From JAWWBN01 sp033720955 (GTDB taxonomy: Bacteria > Acidobacteriota > Thermoanaerobaculia > Multivoradales > JAHEKO01), in the NCBI GenBank assembly GCA_033720955.1, contig JAWWBN010000082.1:1-14602 (forward strand): a DNA stretch of 14,602 bases, given 5' to 3'. The notes under the pieces are model-generated. The model saw nothing but the letters and a program-made list of their open reading frames with translations, made no database searches and was not told the origin of the DNA. Positions 6,545-12,512 of this stretch are shown in pieces; position 1 is the stretch's first letter, and the number at the start of each line of letters is the position of its first letter. Made by a program: the position numbers and the translations under genes.

Positions 6545-8182
6545 TCACTCCCGCCGCTCGATTCCCACCCGCTCCGGGAAACGGGTGATCTCGATCCAGC
6601 AGATCGCCTCGCGGTCCATCCCGTGGGTGCGCGCCCAGCGGCGGAGCTGGCGCTCCAGCCGGCGACGCTTCTTGCGGCCGGTGATGTGCTGCTTGTCCAG
6701 GCCCCAGCCGGGAGGCTGGTTGCCGTAGCGGCCGTTCACCGTGGGCACGCCGGTGGCCAGCGCCGCCCAGGCGGCGTCCTCGTCGGCGTAGCCGTAGCGC
6801 GGCTGCCCGCGCGAGACCAGGAGAAAGGCCTCGCACCTCTCCGGCGAGATCCTCGCCGCGATCCCGGCGACGTGCTCGCGCAGCTCCTGGCGATCCCGCC
6901 AGGCGATCACGTGGAGCTGCTCGGCCAGGCAGAGGATGGCCAGCAGGCCGGCGGCGATCCGCCAACGCCCGCGGAAGGGGCGGTCGAAGAAGCCGGCCAC
7001 CCCCAGCGCCGCCACCGGCAGCAAGATCATGCCGACGCGACCCACGGCGCGGAGCGCCGCGGCACCGGGGAGATAGCGGTACAGGAGCCGCCAGCCGCTC
7101 ACATCTCCGGGCCAGACGGTGACCGTCGCGATCACGGTGAAGACCGACAGGGCCAGCAGCGCGACGCCGGGCCGCCGCCGCAGACGCCAGAGACCGGCCA
7201 GGGCGACGAGGGTGGTCAGGAGACCGGCGCCGTTCGAGTGGGTGGTCGAGCGCAGCTCGCGGAAGACGCCGCCGGGGCGCTGCAGGCCGCCGTAGAGGCG
7301 GTGCGTCTGCCCCATGAGGAGCCAGGAGGCGGGGCGTGGCACCCTTGCCTCCGGGTAGTTGCGCAGACCCACCTCGTGCGCGGCGTCGAGATAGCGCAGC
7401 GCCAGCGGCGTCACCAGCGCGGCCGCTACCACGGCCGCCGCCGCCGCCGGCAGGGCGTGCCGTCGCAGCACGGCCGCCAGCCGGCGCCGCGGTCCGGGCA
7501 GGACCAGGGCCCAGACGGCCGCCGCGGCGAGGGTCAGACAGAAGAAGTAGAGCGGGTAGAAGGCGGTCCACGCCTGGAGCGGCAACGACCCGAAGAAGAG
7601 CACGATCCACACGACGCCCCGCCCGGGCGGGCGATCGGCGGGATCGTCGCGGAAGAGCCGCACCAGGGCCCCCAGCGCCAGCACCAGGTAGAAGCTGGGC
7701 ATGAGCTGCTGGTGGATCACGTTGAGCTGGCGCCAGGCCCCGAAGGCGAAGAGAAAGGCCCCCGCCGCCGATCCGAGCGGTCCCACTCCGAAGCCGCGGC
7801 GCAGGAGCCACCAGAAAGCGGCGAAGTTCAGGCTCCAGATCGCGAGGATCCACAGGTGGAAGGCGACGTCGGGGGCCACGCCGGCCAGGCGGGACAGCCA
7901 GTAGATGGGTCCGACGCCCAGCAGGACGTCGGTGTAGGCGCTGACCCCCGGGTGGGGATGGAAGATGGGCGGCGACCAGAAGTCGGTGTGCAGGGGGTCG
8001 CCGGCCAGCCAGCGGTAGCCGTGCTCCAGGGTGAAGTTGATCAGCCGCACGTCTCCCAGACCTCCCAGGAGACGGCGGAACCCGCTCGCGATGCCGGGGC
8101 CGAACACCAGCAGCAGCCCGGCCGCCCAGGCCGCCCAGGGCAGGAGCGGTCGGAGCCTCGCTCGGCGGGTCGGCTGGGGCAC
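6545..8182 (-). CDS. Polytopic membrane protein, GT-C/YfhO-like (putative membrane glycosyltransferase or sugar-lipid protein)
   Basis: A 545-residue protein with roughly ten or more hydrophobic segments (first at about 13-31) and a soluble C-terminal part (about 430-545). After the first helix, a loop with acidic residues (GDVRLINFTLEHGYRWLAGD, D44 and D62) and FWSPPIFHPHPG resembles GT-C membrane glycosyltransferases, where a loop-1 Asp binds the lipid-linked donor. PGAAALRAVGRVGMI (from 372) and TVNGRYGNQPPGW (from 481) resemble conserved stretches of uncharacterised YfhO-like proteins, by memory. The start is GTG at 8182, five bases after the glycosyltransferase stop. No in-frame ATG lies nearby, and upstream frame belongs to the glycosyltransferase gene. 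Tight linkage to a GT4 gene suggests envelope glycan or glycolipid work. I cannot assign a reaction, and it may not be enzymatic. Confidence 0.75.
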   Translation of the reverse strand: MPQPTRRARLRPLLPWAAWAAGLLLVFGPGIASGFRRLLGGLGDVRLINFTLEHGYRWLAGDPLHTDFWSPPIFHPHPGVSAYTDVLLGVGPIYWLSRLAGVAPDVAFHLWILAIWSLNFAAFWWLLRRGFGVGPLGSAAGAFLFAFGAWRQLNVIHQQLMPSFYLVLALGALVRLFRDDPADRPPGRGVVWIVLFFGSLPLQAWTAFYPLYFFCLTLAAAAVWALVLPGPRRRLAAVLRRHALPAAAAAVVAAALVTPLALRYLDAAHEVGLRNYPEARVPRPASWLLMGQTHRLYGGLQRPGGVFRELRSTTHSNGAGLLTTLVALAGLWRLRRRPGVALLALSVFTVIATVTVWPGDVSGWRLLYRYLPGAAALRAVGRVGMILLPVAALGVAGFFDRPFRGRWRIAAGLLAILCLAEQLHVIAWRDRQELREHVAGIAARISPERCEAFLLVSRGQPRYGYADEDAAWAALATGVPTVNGRYGNQPPGWGLDKQHITGRKKRRRLERQLRRWARTHGMDREAICWIEITRFPERVGIERRE

Positions 8183-8187
8183 GGCGG

Positions 8188-9516
8188 TCAGGCGATCCGG
8201 GCCGCGGCGCCGCCGGCCGGGTGACGGGCGAGAGCCTCCTCGAAGACGGCGACCGTGCCCTGCGCCATGGCACGGTCGCTCAGCGGACCGCGCACCGCGT
8301 CGCGCCCCCGCCGGCCCATCTCCGCCCGCCGCCGGGGGTCGGCCAGCAGCTCGAGCAGGCCCTCGGCCAGGCTCTGCGGTGACTCGGGCTCGACCAGGAG
8401 ACCCGCACCGTGGGGCTCGACCAGCTCGGGGAAGGCGCCATGCCGCGGCTGCACCACGGGCACGCCGTGGGCGAAGGCCTCGAGGACGAAGAGCCCCTTG
8501 GGCTCCAGGTAGGAGGTCGGCACCGACAGCAGGTCGAGCGAGTCGAGGAAGGCGAGCTTCTGGTCCAGGTCCACCTCGCCGAAGTAGTCGAACCGGTCGG
8601 CCAGCCCCCAGCCTTCGATGCGGGCGCGGATCTCGCTCAGGTAGGGGCGGTCCCGCGGTCCCAGCCAGCCTGCCACCGCGAGCCGCACGTTCTCGCCGCC
8701 GGGCGCCGCGGCCACGATACGGAAGGCCTCCGCCAGGGTGTGAAGCCCCTTCTCGGGGCAGATCCGTGCCAGATAGCCGATGGTCGGACCGGGCGCCGGC
8801 GGCGTTGCCGGCCGCCCGCCGCCCTGGTGCACCTCGGGGTCGATGCCCAACGGCACCACCCGCAGCCGCTCCGCGGGCAGCTCGAGCAGCTCGCCCATCC
8901 GCTGGGCGTAGAAGCGGCAGGGCGCGATGACCAGGTCGGCGTCGCAGGTGCGGGCGCGCATCTCGGCCAGCACCTGCTCCCGGTTGGGCAGCAGGTCGAG
9001 AAAGATGTCCTCCCCCTGCACCTGCACCACCACCGGCACTCCCACCTCGCGCCGGATCCGCCCGGCCAGACCCAGGAGCAGGGAGTTGGTGATCTGCACC
9101 ACCTCGGGCCGGTAGTCGCGGGCCAGCCAGTGCACGAGCCGGTCGAGCTCCTTGGCCTGCGCCCCCCGCTCGCCCCGCAGCACGGAGAGGGTGAGGTCGC
9201 CCAGCTCGCGGGCGTCGGTCGTGTCCGCGAAGCGGCTCGAGATCCAGCGCAGCAGCCAGGGCCGGTCCAGCAGCCAATCCAGGAACCGGGGCGTGTGCCG
9301 GAAGAGGGACACCTTCTGCTGCAGGTAGACGTTGACGGCGCCGTAGACCACCCGGCTCTCGCTGACGCTCTCCTCGTCGATCCGCATGGGGGTGTAGGCG
9401 GGGATCAGGGCGACCTCGTGCCCCAGCCGGATCATCGCCTTGGCCAGTGCGTTGTCGTGCAGGCAACTGCCGCAGAACATGCCGCCCGCACCGGCGGCGA
9501 GGTGGGCGATTCTCAT
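8188..9516 (-). CDS. Glycosyltransferase family 4 protein with an N-terminal CGSC motif
   Basis: A 442-residue GT-B-fold enzyme expected to transfer a sugar from a nucleotide-sugar donor, acting in the cytoplasm or at the inner membrane face. The N-terminal half begins MRIAHLAAGAGGMFCGSCLHDN, with a glycine-rich acceptor loop and C15-G-S-C18. The C-terminal half has the usual donor-site features: GYLARICPEKGLHTL (from 247, with R251 and K256) and the EX7E motif E338-PKGLFVL-E346, followed by AFAHGVPVVQPRHGAFPE. The ATG at 9516 overlaps the symporter stop as ATGA, and no separate Shine-Dalgarno is visible, so it relies on coupling. Its stop is five bases before the GT-C-like gene. The donor sugar and acceptor are unknown. 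The GMFCGSCLxDN opening seems to mark a recurrent GT4 subfamily (recollection, not a search). Confidence 0.9.
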   Translation of the reverse strand: MRIAHLAAGAGGMFCGSCLHDNALAKAMIRLGHEVALIPAYTPMRIDEESVSESRVVYGAVNVYLQQKVSLFRHTPRFLDWLLDRPWLLRWISSRFADTTDARELGDLTLSVLRGERGAQAKELDRLVHWLARDYRPEVVQITNSLLLGLAGRIRREVGVPVVVQVQGEDIFLDLLPNREQVLAEMRARTCDADLVIAPCRFYAQRMGELLELPAERLRVVPLGIDPEVHQGGGRPATPPAPGPTIGYLARICPEKGLHTLAEAFRIVAAAPGGENVRLAVAGWLGPRDRPYLSEIRARIEGWGLADRFDYFGEVDLDQKLAFLDSLDLLSVPTSYLEPKGLFVLEAFAHGVPVVQPRHGAFPELVEPHGAGLLVEPESPQSLAEGLLELLADPRRRAEMGRRGRDAVRGPLSDRAMAQGTVAVFEEALARHPAGGAAARIA

Positions 9517-10979
9517 CGGCCGTCGTCGAAGAAGCGCGCCACGCGGCGCGGGTCGGGGGCCGGGGTCGCCAGCGACCCGACCACCATGGCCGCTGCCGAG
9601 GCCAGGAGCATCACCGCCGCCGGCTTGAGGCCGCTTCCGAAAACCGTGTAGCCGGGGTCCGACCAGGACCGCGCGACGTACCAGATCCACAGGACGGCGG
9701 TGACGGAGACCGCGGCGAAGGCTCCGCCCGCGGTGCTGCGTCGCCAGTAGAGGGCGGCGAAGACCACCGGGGTCAGGGCGGCGAAGCCGCTGAACGACCA
9801 GACGCCCATGCGGAAGATGGAGCGATCCGCGGTCAGCGCCACCACCAGGGAGACGGCCAGGATGCCCACCACGAAGAGGCGGCCGAGGAGCACCTGCAGC
9901 CGGTCGCTCATCTCGTCGTGCAGACCGTAGTGCCGGACCACGTCCTGGGTGAACATGGTGCTGGCGGCCAGCGCCTGCGAGTCGAGCGACGACATCACCG
10001 CGGCGAAGACCCCGGCGGCCAGCAGCCCGGCCAGCACCTCCGGGGCGTGCAGCGAGATCATCTTGACCAGGATCGAGTTGGCCGCCGGGCCCTGGAGACC
10101 GGGGGCCTCGGCGGCGCCCAGCACGCCGAGCAGGACGCTGGGGATCCAGACGATGGCGATGCAGATCGGGTAGGCCACGATGGGCAGCCGGAAGGCCCGG
10201 GCGTCGCGGGCGGTCAGCCAGTGCATGAAGATGTGGGGGAACATCCCCACCGACATGGGGATCACCGTGTAGCTCAGCAGCTCCAGCTTGCCGATCCGCT
10301 CTCCCCGCACCAGGAGGTTCGGATCCACCTCGGCGACGCGGTCGAGAGCGGCCGAGAGACCCCCCAGCCGGTCGGTGATCAGGAAGAAGGTCGCCGCCCC
10401 CAGGGTCATGAAGACCAGGGTCTGGAAGGTGTTGGCCCAGGCCGTGCCGCGCAGCCCGCCGGCGGTGACGTAGGTCAGGACCACCGCGCACATGGCGATG
10501 CTGCCCACCGCCTCGGGAAACCGGCCGTCGGTGATCTCGGCCAGGGTCACGCCGCCGCCCTTGACGCCGATCACCAGGTAGGGCACCAGCAGGGCGGTCA
10601 GCACCCCGAAGAGGAGCAGGCCCAGGCCGTCGGAGCCCCAGCGGTCGCGGAAGAACTGCACCTGGGTGAGGTAGCCGTAGCGCTTTCCCAGCTCCCACAG
10701 ACGCGGTCCGAGCAGCAGGAAGAGAACCGGCACGACCAGCGCCGAGGAGGAGGCCATGAGGGCGAAGACGCCGATGCCGCGGTGATACGCCTCGCCGGAG
10801 GCTCCCAGCAGGGCGAAGGCGGTCATGTGGGTGCCGAAGAGCGACATCAGGAGGATGAACGACCCGATCGAGCGGGTGGCGAGGAAGTAGTCCTCGCCGG
10901 TGCGACGCAGCAGCCGCTGGGACAGCCCGCCGATCGCCAGGACCAGCAGGAGGTAGACGACGATCACGGTGAGGGTCAT
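9513..10979 (-). CDS. Sodium:solute symporter (SSS family)
   Basis: A 488-residue inner-membrane cotransporter driving solute uptake with sodium. It starts with helix MTLTVIVVYLLLVLAIGG, then the family hallmark EDYFLATRSIGSF (29-41) and a helix with SLFGTHMTAFALLGASGEAY. The first SSS signature region is at about 170-190 (TYVTAGGLRGTAWANTFQT). The sodium-site helix reads AAVMSSLDSQALAAS (326-340; the serines of S330-S331-L-D-S334 fit the Na2 site), followed by MFTQDVVR. About 12-13 helices are visible, usual for the family. The start ATG at 10979 overlaps the DUF3311-like stop as ATGA and has GGAGG at six-base spacing, so the upstream in-frame extension is rejected. Its stop overlaps the glycosyltransferase start. 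Substrate unknown: the family covers sugars, amino acids, short organic acids, pantothenate and others. Confidence 0.93.
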   Translation of the reverse strand: MTLTVIVVYLLLVLAIGGLSQRLLRRTGEDYFLATRSIGSFILLMSLFGTHMTAFALLGASGEAYHRGIGVFALMASSSALVVPVLFLLLGPRLWELGKRYGYLTQVQFFRDRWGSDGLGLLLFGVLTALLVPYLVIGVKGGGVTLAEITDGRFPEAVGSIAMCAVVLTYVTAGGLRGTAWANTFQTLVFMTLGAATFFLITDRLGGLSAALDRVAEVDPNLLVRGERIGKLELLSYTVIPMSVGMFPHIFMHWLTARDARAFRLPIVAYPICIAIVWIPSVLLGVLGAAEAPGLQGPAANSILVKMISLHAPEVLAGLLAAGVFAAVMSSLDSQALAASTMFTQDVVRHYGLHDEMSDRLQVLLGRLFVVGILAVSLVVALTADRSIFRMGVWSFSGFAALTPVVFAALYWRRSTAGGAFAAVSVTAVLWIWYVARSWSDPGYTVFGSGLKPAAVMLLASAAAMVVGSLATPAPDPRRVARFFDDGR

Positions 10980-11182
10980 CCGGAGCCCTCCCCGCCACCG
11001 CTCCGGCGGACGAGCAGCGCCATCAGCGCCGCGGCCGCGACACAGTAGAGAACGTGGTAGGTGAGTCCCACGGGGAGCCCCAGGAGGCGCCGCGGGTCGT
11101 CCCACAGCCAGAGGTCGTTGTGCAGCAGGTAGAGCGCCGCGACGGCGGTCCAGGCGGGCCAACGGAGGCGGATTCGGCTCAT
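10976..11182 (-). CDS. Small two-helix membrane protein, DUF3311-like, companion of the SSS symporter
   Basis: A 68-residue protein with two hydrophobic stretches (about 9-20 and 39-59) joined by a short loop, DDPRRLLGLPVGLTYHVLYC. DUF3311 proteins share this size, the GLP-aromatic turn and a position directly before an SSS-family symporter gene (for example the yhjC-yhjB pair in Bacillus). They are thought to assist or form a small subunit of the transporter, though the mechanism is not established. Here the stop overlaps the symporter ATG (ATGA). The start ATG at 11182 follows the 64-nt gap after the halogenase-like gene and has no clear Shine-Dalgarno. Assignment rests on size, topology, the turn motif and context; another small symporter-associated family such as DUF485 is less likely. 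Confidence 0.72.
   Translation of the reverse strand: MSRIRLRWPAWTAVAALYLLHNDLWLWDDPRRLLGLPVGLTYHVLYCVAAAALMALLVRRSGGGEGSG
10986..10990 (-). promoter_or_regulatory. Shine-Dalgarno GGAGG for the SSS symporter
   Basis: GGAGG on the minus strand, six bases before the ATG at 10979, inside the last codons of the DUF3311-like gene. It fixes the symporter start and would favour efficient re-initiation at the ATGA overlap. Confidence 0.7.
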
Positions 11183-11197
11183 GGACGGGTGCGAGAA

Positions 11198-11216
11198 GCG
11201 GCCTCCGGCGGGCCGC
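11198..11216. other. GC-rich inverted repeat in the gap before the DUF3311-like gene
   Basis: GCGGCC (11198-11203), a 7-base loop, and GGCCGC (11211-11216) form a perfect six-base-pair stem 15 bases before the ATG at 11182. On the minus strand it would sit in the mRNA leader of the DUF3311/SSS genes. No T-tract follows, so it is a weak terminator candidate. It could be a leader hairpin, or chance in GC-rich DNA. Confidence 0.35.
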
Positions 11217-11236
11217 GGCGGTTGCCGGGAGGAGCT

Positions 11237-11243
11237 GATTCTA
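11237..11243 (-). promoter_or_regulatory. Possible -10-like element (TAGAATC) before the DUF3311/SSS genes
   Basis: Directly after the halogenase-like gene's stop, the minus strand reads TGACGGTAGAATC, giving TAGAAT as a near -10 box. Initiation about 7 bases downstream would leave a leader of nearly 50 nt carrying the 11198-11216 hairpin. No good -35 hexamer is seen. The identical 7-mer precedes the thioesterase (6531-6537). Confidence 0.35.
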
Positions 11244-11246
11244 CCG

Positions 11247-12512
11247 TCAGGCGGTGGCGGCGACGGGCTCGGCCAGGGTCTCGCGCAGCGCCGCGAGGAT
11301 CCGGTCCACCGGCCGCTCGTAGACGTTGCCCACCAGCATGTCCACCAACTGACCCCGGCACTCCGGGTAGCGCTCGAGGAAGCGGGCGAAGCTGAAGTCG
11401 GGGCGGTAGAAGGCGTAGACCAGGGTGCGCAGCGCCTCGACCCCGGCGCGGTACTCGGTGGCGAAGCTGCCCAGCCGCTCCCCGGAGAGGTCCCCCGACT
11501 CGATGGCCTCGTGCACGGCGTCGGCCGCCATCTCGCCCGACTTGAGGGCCAGAAAGACGCCCGTCGAGTAGACCGGATCGATGAAGCCGCCGGCGTCGCC
11601 CACCAGCACCCATCCCTCTCCGGCCTGCTGGCCGGTCTTGTAGGAGAAGTCGCGGATGACCCCCACCGGCATCGTCTGCTGCGCCCCGGCCAGCCGCTCG
11701 GCGAGGAGGGGGCAGCGGTCCAGCTCCTCCTCGAAGGTCTGACGCGGGTCTGCGGAGCGCTCGCGGATGAGGTGGTCGATCGAGCCGACCACCCCCACGC
11801 TGACCCGGTCTCCGGGCAGGGGGATGAACCAGAACCAGGAGCGCTTGCTCTCGGTCTGGTAGATGATCGTCGCGCCCTCGTCGATCCCCTCGTCGCGTCG
11901 CGCCCCCTCGTAGTGGGTGTAGATGGAGGCGTTCTTGAGCTGCGGCTCGAGATGGCGGATGCCCATCCGCCGGGCCAGCAGGGCGCTCTGCCCGGTGGCG
12001 TCGATCAGCACCTGCGAGCGGATCTCGATCGGCTCGCCGCCCACCCGCTTCACCCGGGCGCCCACGGCGCGGTCGCCGTCGAAGATCCCCTCCTTGAGCG
12101 ACAGCCCGCGGCACACCTCGACGCCCTGCTCGACCGCGTTGTCGAGCAGCATCTGGTCGAACTCGCTGCGCAGCACCTGCCAGGTCTGGGACCGCTCGTG
12201 AGGGTCGTTCTCGAAGAAGTAGAACGGCTTCGACTCCCGGCCCGAGGCGGTGACGAACTGGACGCTCATCTTCTTCGGGAAGTGGCTCCGCTTCATCTTC
12301 TCCAGCATGCCGAGGCGCTCGAAGGTCGAGTAGGTCGCCGGCATCAGCGACTCGCCCAGCTTGAACTGGGGGTGCGCCGTGCGCTCGGCGAGGAGGACGC
12401 GGTGGCCGCGCTGGGCCAGCAGGGTGGCGGCGGTCGCGCCGGCGGGGCCGCCGCCGGCCACGACCGCCTCGTACTCCCTCAGCCGGGGGTCGGTGGGGTG
12501 GTATTGGGTCAC
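11247..12512 (-). CDS. FAD-dependent halogenase-like oxidoreductase (tryptophan-halogenase superfamily, phenol/pyrrole type)
   Basis: A 421-residue single-component flavoprotein. The FAD-binding GxGxxG (GGGPAG, 20-25) follows a short N-terminal tail, with E43 ending the second strand. FKLGESLMP (50-58) and FPKK (78-81) follow; the lysines lie where phenol/pyrrole halogenases keep the catalytic lysine that handles hypohalous acid. The WxWxIP signature is W226-F-W-F-I-P231, and FxxPxxSxG is F310-I-D-P-V-Y-S-T-G318, next to the second FAD motif GDAGG (305-309). Both signatures separate flavin halogenases from ordinary monooxygenases. Length and the lack of a long C-terminal extension fit the phenol/pyrrole group more than tryptophan halogenases. 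The start is GTG at 12512, overlapping the TonB receptor stop (GTGA). A flavin reductase is not encoded nearby. Related geranylgeranyl-reductase-like oxidoreductases are the main alternative; halogenation itself is unproven. Confidence 0.8.
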   Translation of the reverse strand: MTQYHPTDPRLREYEAVVAGGGPAGATAATLLAQRGHRVLLAERTAHPQFKLGESLMPATYSTFERLGMLEKMKRSHFPKKMSVQFVTASGRESKPFYFFENDPHERSQTWQVLRSEFDQMLLDNAVEQGVEVCRGLSLKEGIFDGDRAVGARVKRVGGEPIEIRSQVLIDATGQSALLARRMGIRHLEPQLKNASIYTHYEGARRDEGIDEGATIIYQTESKRSWFWFIPLPGDRVSVGVVGSIDHLIRERSADPRQTFEEELDRCPLLAERLAGAQQTMPVGVIRDFSYKTGQQAGEGWVLVGDAGGFIDPVYSTGVFLALKSGEMAADAVHEAIESGDLSGERLGSFATEYRAGVEALRTLVYAFYRPDFSFARFLERYPECRGQLVDMLVGNVYERPVDRILAALRETLAEPVAATA

